Made by a program: the position numbers and the translations under genes. Below are positions 48,301-62,105 of a DNA stretch of 64,000 nt, piece by piece. Location of the stretch: assembly GCA_026874595.1 (NCBI GenBank), contig CM049315.1, positions 63,857,389 through 63,921,388 on the forward strand. Direction: 5' to 3'. Source of the DNA: Sipunculus nudus. Taxonomy: Eukaryota; Annelida; Sipuncula; Golfingiida; Sipunculidae. Every line of letters starts with the position of its first letter. The stretch's first letter is position 1. Below the pieces are notes generated by a model. The model did not search any database and was not told the DNA's origin. It saw only the letters and a program-made list of their open reading frames with translations.

Positions 48301-49489
48301 CTACAAGATCGTGAGTTGTGCAAAAATGGCCGTTTAAATTGCAAATGAAGCGTTTTAATAGCTTCATCAGGCCATTTAAAACAAGTTACAAACGTCGTTT
48401 TTGCCGAAATCAGCAAGGTTTTCGCTTAATACAAGATCGCAGATTTAAATTGCAAAAGAATCAATTCAGGAGCTTTATTAGGCCATTTAGAACCAGATAC
48501 CAATGTCTTTTTCGCCGAAATCAGATCGGTTTTTGCGTAATACAAGACCGTGTTTTGTGCAAAGATGACCGATTTCAACTGCCAAGGAAGCCTTTTAGAA
48601 GCTTCATCAGGCCATTAAGAACCAGTTAGCAACGTCGTTTTTGCTGAAATCAGCTCGATTTTTTGCGTAATACAAAATCGTGTGTTGTGCAAAGATGACC
48701 GATTTAAACTGGGAAAGAAGCGATTCAATAGCTTCATTAGTCGACTTAAAACCCGTTACAACCGTCGTTTTCGCTGAAATAAGCTCGGTTTTTGCGTAGT
48801 ACAAGATCGTGTGTTGGGCAAATATCACCGATTTAAACTGCGAGAGAAGAGATTCAATAGCTTCATAAGGCGACTTATACTCCGTTACAACCGTCGTTTT
48901 CGCCGAAATAAGCTCGGTTTTTGCGTAGTACAAGATCGTGTGTTGGGCAAATATCACCGATTAAAACTGCTAAATAAGCATTTTAGAAACTTCATCAGGC
49001 CATTAAGAACCAGTTAGAAACGGCGTTTTTGCTGAAATCAGCTCGATTTTTTTAGCGTAATATAAGATCGTGTTTGTGCAAAAATTACCGATTTAAACTG
49101 CAAAAGAAGAGTTTAAGAAGCTTCAATAGGCCATTTAAAACCAGTTACAAAGATCTTTTTTGCCGAAATCGACTCGGTTTTTGCGTTATAATAGATCATG
49201 ATCCGTGCAAAAATGGTCAGTTTAAACTGCGAAAGAAGCGTTTCAGAAACTTCATTAGGCGACTTAAAACCCGTTACAATCGTCGTTTTCGTCGAAATCA
49301 GCTCGATTTTTTTGCGTAATGCAAGATCGTGTTTGTGCAAATATTGCAGATTTAAATTGTAAAAGAATCAATTCAGGAGCTTTATTAGACCATTTAGATC
49401 CAGATACCAACGTCTTTTTCGCCGAAATCAGCTCGTTTTTGCGTAATACAAGACCGTGTTTTGTGCAAAGATGACCGATTTAAACTGCC
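45301..49489 (+). repeat. HOR-C array between larger duplications
   Basis: Monomers related to 51.1-55.5 kb; for example 46126 matches 53683, and 47543 matches 54968. Near 46.69 kb a hybrid monomer (TTATTAGACCATTAAGAACC) replaces several monomers present at 54.25 kb. A single-monomer duplication follows at about 46.79-47.05 kb. Confidence 0.75.
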
Positions 49490-52400
49490 AAGGAAGCCTT
49501 TTAGAAGCTTCATCAGGCCATTAAGAACCAGTTAGCAACGTCGTTTTTGCTGAAATCAGCTCGATTTTTTGCGTAATACAAAATCGTGTGTTGTGCAAAG
49601 ATGACCGATTTAAACTGCTTAAGAAGCGTTTTAGAAGCTTCATCAGGCCATTGAGAACCAGTTAGAAACGTCTTTTACGCCGAAATCAGCTCGTTTTTTT
49701 CGTAATACAAGATCGTGATTTGTGCAGAAACGGCTGATTTAAACTGCGATAGAAGCGTTTTAATAGCTTCATTAGGCCATTTAGAAATTGGTAAAATCGT
49801 CGCTCTTGCTGAAATCAGATCGGTTTTTGCGTAATACAAGATCGTGTTTTGTGAAAAGATGACCGATTTAAACTGCTAAAGAAGCGTTTTAGAAGCTTCA
49901 TCAGGCCACTAAGAACCAGTTAGAAACGTCTTTTACGCCGAAATCAGCTCGTTTTTTTTCGTAATACAAGATCGTGATTTGTGCAGAAACGGCTGATTTA
50001 AACTGCAATAGAAGCGTTTTAATAGCTTCATTAGGCCATTTAGAAATTGGTAAAAACGTCGCTCTTGCTGAAATCAGATCGGTTTTCGCGTAATACAACA
50101 TCGTGTTGTGCAAAATAGAAGATTAAAATTGCAAAAGAAGCAATTCAGAAGCTCCATTAGGCCATTTAGAACCGGGTACAAACATCGATCTCGCCGAAAT
50201 CAGATAGGTTTTTGCCTAATTCAGGAACGTGTGTTATGCAAAAATTACAGATTTAAATTGCAAAAGAAGCAATTCAGAAGCTCCATTAGGCCATTTAGAA
50301 CCGGGTACAAACATCGATCTCGCCGAAATCAGCTAGGTTTTTGCCTAATTCATGATCGTGTGTTGTGCAAAAATTGCAGATTTAAATTGCAAAAGAAGCA
50401 ATTCAGTAGCTTCATTAGGCCGTTTAGAACAAGATACAAACATCTTTTACGCCGAAATCAGCTCGGTTTTTGCGTAATACAAAATCGTGTGTTGTGCAAA
50501 GATGACCGATTTAAACTGGGAAAGAAGCGATTCAATAGCTTCATTAGTCGACTTAAAACCCGTTACAACCGTCGTTTTCGCTGAAATAAGCTCGGTTTTT
50601 GCGTAGTACAAGATCGTGTGTTGGGCAAATATCACCGATTTAAACTGCGAGAGAAGAGATTCAATAGCTTCATAAGGCGACTTATAACCCGTTACAACCG
50701 TCGTTTTCGCCGAAATAAGCTCGGTTTTTGCGTAGTACAAGATCGTGTGTTGGGCAAATATCACCGATTAAAACTGCTAAATAAGCATTTTAGAAACTTC
50801 ATCAGGCCATTAAGAACCAGTTAGAAACGGCGTTTTTGCTGAAATCAGCTCGATTTTTTTAGCGTAATATAAGATCGTGTTTGTGCAAAAATTACCGATT
50901 TAAACTGCAAAAGAAGAGTTTAAGAAGCTTCAATAGGCCACTTCAAACCAGTTACAAAGATCTTTTTTGCCGAAATCGACTCGAATTTTGCGTTATCATA
51001 GATCATGATTTGTGCAGAAATGGCCAGTTTAAACTGCGAAAGTAGCGTTTCAGAAACTTCATTAGGCGACTTAAAACCCGTTACAAAAGTCGTTTTCGCC
51101 GCAGTCAGCTCGGTTTTCGAGTACTACAAGATCGTGAGTTGTGCAAAAATGGCCGTTTAAATTGCAAACGAAGCATTTTAATAGCTTCATCAGGCCATTT
51201 AAAACAAGTTACAAACGTCGTTTTTGCCGAAATAAGCAAGGTTTTCGCTTAATACAAGATCGCAGATTTAAATTGCAAAAGAATCAATTCAGGAGCTTTA
51301 TTAGGCCATTTAGAACCAGATACCAACGTCTTTTTCGCCGAAATCAGATCGGTTTTTGCGTAATACAAGACCGTGTTTTGTGCAAAGATCACCGATTTCA
51401 ACTGCCAAGGAAGCCTTTTAGAAGCTTCATCAGGCCATTAAGAACCAGTTAGCAACGTCGTTTTTGCTGAAATCAGCTCGATTTTTTGCGTAATACAAAA
51501 TCGTGTGTTGTGCAAAGATGACCGATTTAAACTGCTTAAGAAGCGTTTTAGAAGCTTCATCAGGCCATTGAGAACCAGTTAGAAACGTCTTTTACGCCGA
51601 AATCAGCTCGTTTTTTTCGTAATACAAGATCGTGATTTGTGCAGAAACGGCTGATTTAAACTGCGATAGAAGCGTTTTAATAGCTTCATTAGGCCATTTA
51701 GAAATTGGTAAAATCGTCGCTCTTGCTGAAATCAGATCGGTTTTTGCGTAATACAAGATCGTGTTTTGTGCAAAGATGACCGATTTAAACTGCTAAAGAA
51801 GCGTTTTAGAAGCTTCATCAGGCCACTAAGAACCAGTTAGAAACGTCTTTTACGCCGAAATCAGCTCGTTTTTTTTCGTAATACAAGATCGTGATTTGTG
51901 CAGAAACGGCTGATTTAAACTGCAATAGAAGCGTTTTAATAGCTTCATTAGGCCATTTAGAAATTGGTAAAAACGTCGCTCTTGCTGAAATCAGATCGGT
52001 TTTCGCGTAATACAACATCGTGTTGTGCAAAATAGAAGATTAAAATTGCAAAAGAAGCAATTCAGAAGCTCCATTAGGCCATTTAGAACCGGGTACAAAC
52101 ATCGATCTCGCCGAAATCAGATAGGTTTTTGCCTAATTCAGGAACGTGTGTTATGCAAAAATTACAGATTTAAATTGCAAAAGAAGCAATTCAGAAGCTC
52201 CATTAGGCCATTTAGAACCGGGTACAAACATCGATCTCGCCGAAATCAGCTAGGTTTTTGCCTAATTCATGATCGTGTGTTGTGCAAAAATTGCAGATTT
52301 AAATTGCAAAAGAAGCAATTCAGAAGCTTCATTAGGCCGTTTAGAACAAGATACAAACATCTTTTACGCCGAAATCAGCTCGGTTTTTGCGTAATACAAA

Positions 52401-53440
52401 ATCGTGTGTTGTGCAAAGATGACCGATTTAAACTGGGAAAGAAGCGATTCAATAGCTTCATTAGTCGACTTAAAACCCGTTACAACCGTCGTTTTCGCTG
52501 AAATAAGCTCGGTTTTTGCGTAGTACAAGATCGTGTGTTGGGCAAATATCACCGATTTAAACTGCGAGAGAAGAGATTCAATAGCTTCATAAGGCGACTT
52601 ATAACCCGTTACAACCGTCGTTTTCGCCGAAATAAGCTCGGTTTTTGCGTAGTACAAGATCGTGTGTTGGGCAAATATCACCGATTAAAACTGCTAAATA
52701 AGCATTTTAGAAACTTCATCAGGCCATTAAGAACCAGTTAGAAACGCCGTTTTTGCTGAAATCAGCTCGATTTTTTTAGCGTAATATAAGATCGTGTTTG
52801 TGCAAAAATTACCGATTTAAACTGCAAAAGAAGAGTTTAAGAAGCTTCAATAGGCCACTTCAAACCAGTTACAAAGATCTTTTTTGCCGAAATCGACTCG
52901 GATTTTGCGTTATCATAGATCATGATTTGTGCAGAAATGGCCAGTTTAAACTGCGAAAGTAGCGTTTCAGAAACTTCATTAGGCGACTTAAAACCCGTTA
53001 CAAAAGTCGTTTTCGCCGCAGTCAGCTCGGTTTTCGAGTACTACAAGATCGTGAGTTGTGCAAAAATGGCCGTTTAAATTGCAAACGAAGCATTTTAATA
53101 GCTTCATCAGGCCATTTAAAACAAGTTACAAACGTCGTTTTTGCCGAAATAAGCAAGGTTTTCGCTTAATACAAGATCGCAGATTTAAATTGCAAAAGAA
53201 TCAATTCAGGAGCTTTATTAGGCCATTTAGAACCAGATACCAACGTCTTTTTCGCCGAAATCAGATCGGTTTTTGCGTAATACAAGACCGTGTTTTGTGC
53301 AAAGATCACCGATTTCAACTGCCAAGGAAGCCTTTTAGAAGCTTCATCAGGCCATTAAGAACCAGTTAGCAACGTCGTTTTTGCTGAAATCAGCTCGATT
53401 TTTTGCGTAATACAAAATCGTGTGTTGTGCAAAGATGACC
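49490..53440 (+). repeat. Tandem duplication, 1,917-bp unit (15 monomers), two copies
   Basis: Landmarks at 49901, 50108, 50618 and 51141 recur at 51818, 52025, 52535 and 53058, offset 1,917 bp. Both carry GTGTTATGCAAAAATTACAG and the 158-codon frame. Differences are few (CAGTAGCTTC at 50405 versus CAGAAGCTTC). Edges are estimated from where variants stop agreeing. Confidence 0.8.
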
Positions 53441-56400
53441 GATTCAAACTGCTAAAGAAGCGTTTTAGAAGCTTCATCAGGCCATTGAGAACCAGTTAGA
53501 AACGTCTTTTACGCCGAAATCAGCTCGTTTTTTTCGTAATAGAAGATCGTGATTTGTGCAGAAACGGCTGATTTAAACTGCGATAGAAGCGTTTTAATAG
53601 CTTCATTAGGCCATTTAGAAATTGGTAAAAACGTCGCTCTTGCAGTAATCAGATCGGTTTTCGCGTAATACAACATCGTGTTGTGCAAAATAGAAGATTA
53701 AAATTGCAAAAGAAGCAATTCAGAAGCTCCATTAGGCCATTTAGAACCGGGTACAAACATCGATCTCGGCGAAATCAGCTAGGTTTTTGGCTAATTCAGG
53801 AACGTGTGTTGTGCAAAAATTACAGATTTCAATTGCAAAAGAAGCAATTCAGAAGCTTCATTAGGCCGTTTAGAATCAGATACAAACGTCTTTTACGACG
53901 AAATCAGCTCGGTTTTTTCGTAATACAAGATCGTGATTTGTGCAGAAACGGCTAAAATAAACTGCGATAGAAGCGTTTAAATAGCTTCATTAGGCCATTT
54001 AGAAATTGTAAAAAACGTCGCTTTTGCTGAAATCAGATCGGTTTTTGCGTAATACAACATCGTGTTGTGCAAAATAGAAGATTAAAATTGCAAAAGAAGC
54101 AATTCAGGAGCTTTATTAGGCCATTTAGAACCAGATACCAACGTCGTTTTTGCTGAAATCAGCTCGATTTTTTTGCGTAATGCATGATCGTGTTTGTGCA
54201 AATACTGCAGATTTAAATTGTAAAAGAATCAATTCAGGAGCTTTATTAGACCATTTAGATCCAGATACCAACGTCTTTTTCGCCGAAATCAGCTCGTTTT
54301 TGCGTAATACAAGACCGTGTTTTGTGCAAAGATGACCGATTTAAACTGCCAAGGAAGCCTTTTAGAAGCTTCATCAGGCCATTAAGAACCAGTTAGCAAC
54401 GTCGTTTTTGCTTAAATCAGCTCGATTTTTTGCGTAATACAAAATCGTGTGTTGTGCAAAGATGACCGATTTAAACTGCTTAAGAAGCGTTTTAGAAGCT
54501 TCATCAGGCCATTGAGAACCAGTTAGAAACGTGTTTTACGCCGAAATCAGCTCGTTTTTTTCGTAATACAAGATCGTGATTTGTGCAGAAACGGCTGATT
54601 TAAACTGCGATAGAAGCGTTTTAATAGCTTCATTAGGCCATTTAGAAATTGGTAAAATCGTCGCTCTTGCTGAAATCAGATCGGTTTTTGCGTAATACAA
54701 GATCGTGTTTTGTGCAAAGATGACCGATTTAAACTGCTAAAGAAGCGTTTCAGAAGCTTCATCAGGCCACTAAGAACCAGTTAGAAACGTCTTTTACGCC
54801 GAAATCAGCTCGTTTTTTTCGTAATACAAGATCGTGATTTGTGCAGAAACGGCTGATTTAAACTGCAATAGAAGCGTTTTAATAGCTTCATTAGGCCATT
54901 TAGAAATTGGTTAAAACGTCGCTCTTGCTGAAATCAGATCGGTTTTCGCGTAATACAACATCGTGTTGTGCAAAATAGAAGATTCAAATTGCAAAAGAAG
55001 CAATTCAGAAGCTCCATTAGGCCATTTAGAACCGGGTACAAACATCGATCTCGCCGAAATCAGCTAGGTTTTTGCCTAATTCATGCTCGTGTGTTGTGCA
55101 AAAATTGCAGATTTAAATTGCAAAAGAAGCAATTCAGAAGCTTCATTGGGCCGTTTAGAACCAGATACAAACATCTTTTACGCCGAAATCAGCTCGGTTT
55201 TTGCGTAATACAAAATCGTGTGTTGTGCAAATATCACCGATTTAAACTGCGAGAGAAGAGATTCAATAGCTTCATAAGGCGACTTATAACCCGTTACAAC
55301 CGTCGTTTTCGCCGAAATAAGCTCGGTTTTTGCGTAGTACAAGATCGTGTGTTGGGCAAATATCACCGATTAAAACTGCTAAATAAGCATTTTAGAAACT
55401 TCATCAGGCCATTAAGAACCAGTTAGAAACGGCGTTTTTGCTGAAATCAGCTCGATTTTTTTAGCGTAATATAAGATCGTGTTTGTGCAAAAATGACCGA
55501 TTTAAACTGCAAAAGAAGAGTTTAAGAAGCTTCAATAGGCCACTTCAAACCAGTTACAAAGATCTTTTTTGCCGAAATCGACTCGGATTTTGCGTTATCA
55601 TAGATCATGATTTGTGCAGAAATGGCCAGTTTAAACTGCGAAAGTAGCGTTTCAGAAACTTCATTAGGCGACTTAAAACCCGTTACAAAAGTCGTTTTCG
55701 CCGCAGTCAGCTCGGTTTTCGAGTACTACAAGATCGTGAGTTGTGCAAAAATGGCCGTTTAAATTGCAAACGAAGCATTTTAATAGCTTCATCAGGCCAT
55801 TTAAAACAAGTTACAAACGTCGTTTTTGCCGAAATAAGCAAGGTTTTCGCTTAATACAAGATCGCAGATTTAAATTGCAAAAGAATCAATTCAGGAGCTT
55901 TATTAGGCCATTTAGAACCAGATACCAACGTCTTTTTCGCCGAAATCAGATCGGTTTTTGCGTAATACAAGACCGTGTTTTGTGCAAAGATCACCGATTT
56001 CAACTGCCAAGGAAGCCTTTTAGAAGCTTCATCAGGCCATTAAGAACCAGTTAGCAACGTCGTTTTTGCTGAAATCAGCTCGATTTTTTGCGTAATACAA
56101 AATCGTGTGTTGTGCAAAGATGACCGATTCAAACTGCTAAAGAAGCGTTTTAGAAGCTTCATCAGGCCATTGAGAACCAGTTAGAAACGTCTTTTACGCC
56201 GAAATCAGCTCGTTTTTTTCGTAATAGAAGATCGTGATTTGTGCAGAAACGGCTGATTTAAACTGCGATAGAAGCGTTTTAATAGCTTCATTAGGCCATT
56301 TAGAAATTGGTAAAAACGTCGCTCTTGCAGTAATCAGATCGGTTTTCGCGTAATACAACATCGTGTTGTGCAAAATAGAAGATTAAAATTGCAAAAGAAG

Positions 56401-58270
56401 CAATTCAGAAGCTCCATTAGGCCATTTAGAACCGGGTACAAACATCGATCTCGGCGAAATCAGCTAGGTTTTTGGCTAATTCAGGAACGTGTGTTGTGCA
56501 AAAATTACAGATTTCAATTGCAAAAGAAGCAATTCAGAAGCTTCATTAGGCCGTTTAGAATCAGATACAAACGTCTTTTACGACGAAATCAGCTCGGTTT
56601 TTTCGTAATACAAGATCGTGATTTGTGCAGAAACGGCTAAAATAAACTGCGATAGAAGCGTTTAAATAGCTTCATTAGGCCATTTAGAAATTGTAAAAAA
56701 CGTCGCTTTTGCTGAAATCAGATCGGTTTTTGCGTAATACAACATCGTGTTGTGCAAAATAGAAGATTAAAATTGCAAAAGAAGCAATTCAGGAGCTTTA
56801 TTAGGCCATTTAGAACCAGATACCAACGTCGTTTTTGCTGAAATCAGCTCGATTTTTTTGCGTAATGCATGATCGTGTTTGTGCAAATACTGCAGATTTA
56901 AATTGTAAAAGAATCAATTCAGGAGCTTTATTAGACCATTTAGATCCAGATACCAACGTCTTTTTCGCCGAAATCAGCTCGTTTTTGCGTAATACAAGAC
57001 CGTGTTTTGTGCAAAGATGACCGATTTAAACTGCCAAGGAAGCCTTTTAGAAGCTTCATCAGGCCATTAAGAACCAGTTAGCAACGTCGTTTTTGCTTAA
57101 ATCAGCTCGATTTTTTGCGTAATACAAAATCGTGTGTTGTGCAAAGATGACCGATTTAAACTGCTTAAGAAGCGTTTTAGAAGCTTCATCAGGCCATTGA
57201 GAACCAGTTAGAAACGTGTTTTACGCCGAAATCAGCTCGTTTTTTTCGTAATACAAGATCGTGATTTGTGCAGAAACGGCTGATTTAAACTGCGATAGAA
57301 GCGTTTTAATAGCTTCATTAGGCCATTTAGAAATTGGTAAAATCGTCGCTCTTGCTGAAATCAGATCGGTTTTTGCGTAATACAAGATCGTGTTTTGTGC
57401 AAAGATGACCGATTTAAACTGCTAAAGAAGCGTTTCAGAAGCTTCATCAGGCCACTAAGAACCAGTTAGAAACGTCTTTTACGCCGAAATCAGCTCGTTT
57501 TTTTCGTAATACAAGATCGTGATTTGTGCAGAAACGGCTGATTTAAACTGCAATAGAAGCGTTTTAATAGCTTCATTAGGCCATTTAGAAATTGGTTAAA
57601 ACGTCGCTCTTGCTGAAATCAGATCGGTTTTCGCGTAATACAACATCGTGTTGTGCAAAATAGAAGATTCAAATTGCAAAAGAAGCAATTCAGAAGCTCC
57701 ATTAGGCCATTTAGAACCGGGTACAAACATCGATCTCGCCGAAATCAGCTAGGTTTTTGCCTAATTCATGCTCGTGTGTTGTGCAAAAATTGCAGATTTA
57801 AATTGCAAAAGAAGCAATTCAGAAGCTTCATTGGGCCGTTTAGAACCAGATACAAACATCTTTTACGCCGAAATCAGCTCGGTTTTTGCGTAATACAAAA
57901 TCGTGTGTTGTGCAAATATCACCGATTTAAACTGCGAGAGAAGAGATTCAATAGCTTCATAAGGCGACTTATAACCCGTTACAACCGTCGTTTTCGCCGA
58001 AATAAGCTCGGTTTTTTGCGTAGTACAAGATCGTGTGTTGGGCAAATATCACCGATTAAAACTGCTAAATAAGCATTTTAGAAACTTCATCAGGCCATTA
58101 AGAACCAGTTAGAAACGGCGTTTTTGCTGAAATCAGCTCGATTTTTTTAGCGTAATATAAGATCGTGTTTGTGCAAAAATGACCGATTTAAACTGCAAAA
58201 GAAGAGTTTAAGAAGCTTCAATAGGCCACTTCAAACCAGTTACAAAGATCTTTTTTGCCGAAATCGACTC
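52815..58270 (+). repeat. Tandem duplication, 2,685-bp unit (21 monomers), two copies
   Basis: Landmarks at 53058, 53683, 54150 and 54968 recur at 55743, 56368, 56835 and 57653, offset 2,685 bp. Both copies share CGTAATAGAAGATCG (53535 and 56221), where the related 45.98-kb region has the usual CGTAATACAAGATCG. The left part overlaps the end of the 1,917-bp duplication, showing nested events. Confidence 0.8.
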
Positions 58271-61200
58271 GGATTTTGCGTTATAATAGATCATGATTTG
58301 TGCAGAAATGGCCAGTTTAAACTGCGAAAGAAGCGTTTCAGAAACTTCATTAGGCGACTTAAAACCCGTTACAAAAGTCGTTTTCGCCGCAGTCAGCTCG
58401 GTTTTCGAGTACTACAAGATCGTGAGTTGTGCAAAAATGGCCGTTTAAATTGCAAATGAAGCGTTTTAATAGCTTCATCAGGCCATTTAAAACAAGTTAC
58501 AAACGTCGTTTTTGCCGAAATCAGCAAGGTTTTCGCTTAATACAAGATCGCAGATTTAAATTGCAAAAGAATCAATTCAGGAGCTTTATTAGGCCATTTA
58601 GAACCAGATACCAATGTCTTTTTCGCCGAAATCAGATCGGTTTTTGCGTAATACAAGACCGTGTTTTGTGCAAAGATGACCGATTTCAACTGCCAAGGAA
58701 GCCTTTTAGAAGCTTCATCAGGCCATTAAGAACCAGTTAGCAACGTCGTTTTTGCTGAAATCAGCTCGATTTTTTGCGTAATACAAAATCGTGTGTTGTG
58801 CAAAGATGACCGATTTAAACTGCTAAAGAAGCGTTTTAGAAGCTTCATCAGGCCATTAAGAACCAGTTAGAAACGTCGTTTTTGCTAAAATCAGCTCGAT
58901 TTTTTAGAGTAATATAAGATGGTGTTTGTCCAAAGATGACCGATTTAAACTGCAAAAGAAGAGTTTAAGAAGCTTCAATAGGCCACTTGAAACCAGTTAC
59001 AAAGATCTTTTTTGCCGAAATCGACTCGGTTTTTGCGTTATAATAGATCATGATCCGTGCAAAAATGGTCAGTTTAAACTGCGAAAGAAGCGTTTCAGAA
59101 ACTTCATTAGGCGACTTAAAACCCGTTACAATCGTCGTTTTCGTCGCAATCAGCTCGGTTTTCGCGTACTACAAGATCGTGTGTTGTGCAAAAATGGCCG
59201 TTCAAATTGCAAATGAAGCGTTTTAATAGCTTCATCAGGCCATTTAAAACAAGTTACAAACGTCGTTTTTGCCGAAATCAGCTCGGTTTTCGCTTTAAAC
59301 AAGATCGTGTCTTGTGCAATGATCACCGATTTAAACTGTGAAAGAAGCGTTTTAGAAGCTTCATCAGGCCATTAAGAACCAGTTAGAAACGTCGTTTTTG
59401 CTGAAATCAGCTCGATTTTTTTTTGCGTAATGCAAGATCGTGTTTGTGCAAATATTGCAGATTTAAATTGCAAAAGAATCAATTCAGGAGCTTTATTAGG
59501 CCTTTAAAACCAGATACCAACGTCTTTTCCGCCGAAATCAGCTCGGTTTTTGCGTAATACAAGACCGTGTTTTGTGCAAAGATGACCGATTTAAACTGCC
59601 AAGGAAGCCTTTTAGAAGCTTCATCAGGCCATCAAAAACCAGTTAGTAACGTCGTTTTTGCTGAAATCAGCTCGATTTTTTGCGTAATACAAAATCGTGT
59701 GTTGTGCAAAGATGACCGATTTAAACTGCTAAAGAAGCGTTTTAGAAGCTTCATCAGGCCATTAAGAACCAGTTAGAAACGTCTTTTACGCCGAAATCAG
59801 CTCTTTTTCGTTATACATGATCGTGATTTGTGCACAAACGGCTGATTTAAACTGCGATAGAAGCGTTTTAATAGCTTCATTAGGCCATTTAGAAATTGGT
59901 AAAAACGTCGCTCTTGCTGAAATCAGATCGGTTTTCGCGTAATACAACATCGTGTTGTGCAAAATAGAAGATTAAAATTGCAAAAGAAGCAATTCAGAAG
60001 CTCCATTAGGCCATTTAGAACCGGGTACAAACATCGATCTCGCCGAAATCAGCTAGGTTTTTGGCTAATTCAGGAACGTGTGTTGTGCAAAAATTACAGA
60101 TTTCAATTGCAAAAGAAGCAATTCAGAAGCTTCATTAGGCCGTTTAGAATCAGATACAAACGTCTTTTACGACGAAATCAGCTCGGTTTTTTCCTAATAC
60201 AAGATCGTGATTTGTGCAGAAACGGCTAATATAAACTGCGATAGAAGCGTTTAAATAGCTTCATTAGGCCATTTAGAAATTGTTAAAAACGTCGCTCTTG
60301 GTAAAATCAGATCGGTTTTCGCGTAGTACAAGATCGTGTCTTGTGCAATGATCACCGATTTAAACTGCGAAAGAAGACTTTTAGAAGCTTCATCAGGCCA
60401 TTAAGAACCGGTTAGAAACGTCGTTTTTGCTGAAATCAGCTCGATTTTTTTGCGTAATGCAAGATCGTGTTTGTGCAAATATTGCAGATTTAAATTGTAA
60501 AAGAATCAATTCAGGAGCTTTATTAGACCATTTAGATCCAGATACCAACGTCTTTTTCGCCGAAATCAGCTCGTTTTTGCGTAATACAAGACCGTGTTTT
60601 GTGCAAAGATGACCGATTTAAACTGCCAAGGAAGCCTTTTAGAAGCTTCATCAGGCCATTAAGAACCAGTTAGCAACGTCGTTTTTGCTTAAATCAGCTC
60701 GATTTTTTGCGTAATACAAAATCGTGTGTTGTGCAAAGATGACCGATTTAAACTGCTTAAGAAGCGTTGTAGAAGCTTCATCAGGCCATTGAGAACCAGT
60801 TAGAAACGTCTTTTACGCCGAAATCAGCTCGTTTTTTTCGTAATACAAGATCGTGATTTGTGCAGAAACGGCTGATTTAAACTGCGATAGAAGCGTTTTA
60901 ATAGCTGCATTAGGCCATTTAGAAATTGGTAAAATCGTCGCTCTTGCTGAAATCAGATCGGTTTTTGCGTAATACAAGATCGTGTTTTGTGCAAAGATGA
61001 CCGATTTAAACTGCTAAAGAAGCCTTTTAGAAGCTTCATCAGGCCACTAAGAACCAGTTAGAAACGTCTTTTACGCCGAAATCAGCTCGTTTTTTTCGTA
61101 GTACAAGATCGTGATTTGTGCAGAAACGGCTGATTTAAACTGCAATAGAAGCGTTTTAATAGCTTCATTAGGCCATTTAGAAATTGGTAAAAACGTCGCT

Positions 61201-62100
61201 CTTGCTGAAATCAGATCGGTTTTCGCGTAATACAACATCGTGTTGTGCAAAATAGAAGATTAAAATTGCAAAAGAAGCAATTCAGAAGCTCCATTAGGCC
61301 ATTTAGAACCGGGTACAAACATCGATCTCGCCGAAATCAGATAGGTTTTTGCCTAATTCAGGAACGTGTGTTGTGCAAAAATTACAGATTTAAATTGCAA
61401 AATAAGCAATTCAGAAGCTCCATTAGGCCATTTAGAACCGGGTACAAACATCGATCTCGCCGAAATCAGCTAGGTTTTTGCCTAATTCATGATCGTGTGT
61501 TGTGCAAAAATTGCAGATTTAAATTGCAAAAGAAGCAATTCAGAAGCTTCATTAGGCCGTTTAGAACCAGATACAAACATCTTTTACGCCGAAATCAGCT
61601 CGGTTTTTGCGTAATACAAAATCGTGTGTTGTGCAAAGATGACCGATTTAAACTGGGAAAGAAGCGATTCAATAGCTTTATTAGTCGACTTAAAACCCGT
61701 TACAACCGTCGTTTTCGCTGAAATAAGCTCGGTTTTTGCGTAGTACAAGATCGTGTGTTGGGCAAATATCACCGATTTAAACTGCGAGAGAAGAGATTCA
61801 ATAGCTTCATAAGGCGACTTATAACCCGTTACAACCGTCGTTTTCGCCGAAATAAGCTCGGTTTTTGCGTAGTACAAGATCGTGTGTTGGGCAAATATCA
61901 CCGATTAAAACTGCTAAATCAGCATTTTAGAAACTTCATCAGGCCATTAAGAACCAGTTAGAAACGGCGTTTTTGCTGAAATCAGCTCGATTTTTTTAGC
62001 GTAATATAAGATCGTGTTTGTGCAAAAATGACCGATTTAAACTGCAAAAGAAGAGTTTAAGAAGCTTCAATAGGCCACTTAAAACCAGTTACAAAGATCT
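57653..62100 (+). repeat. HOR-C segment, second copy of the 16.78-kb spaced duplication
   Basis: Counterpart of 40876-45300. Agreement ends near 62.1 kb, where this copy instead follows the 49.07-kb region at offset 12,944 bp (62018 and 62057 match 49074 and 49113). Confidence 0.8.
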
Positions 62101-62105
62101 TTTTT

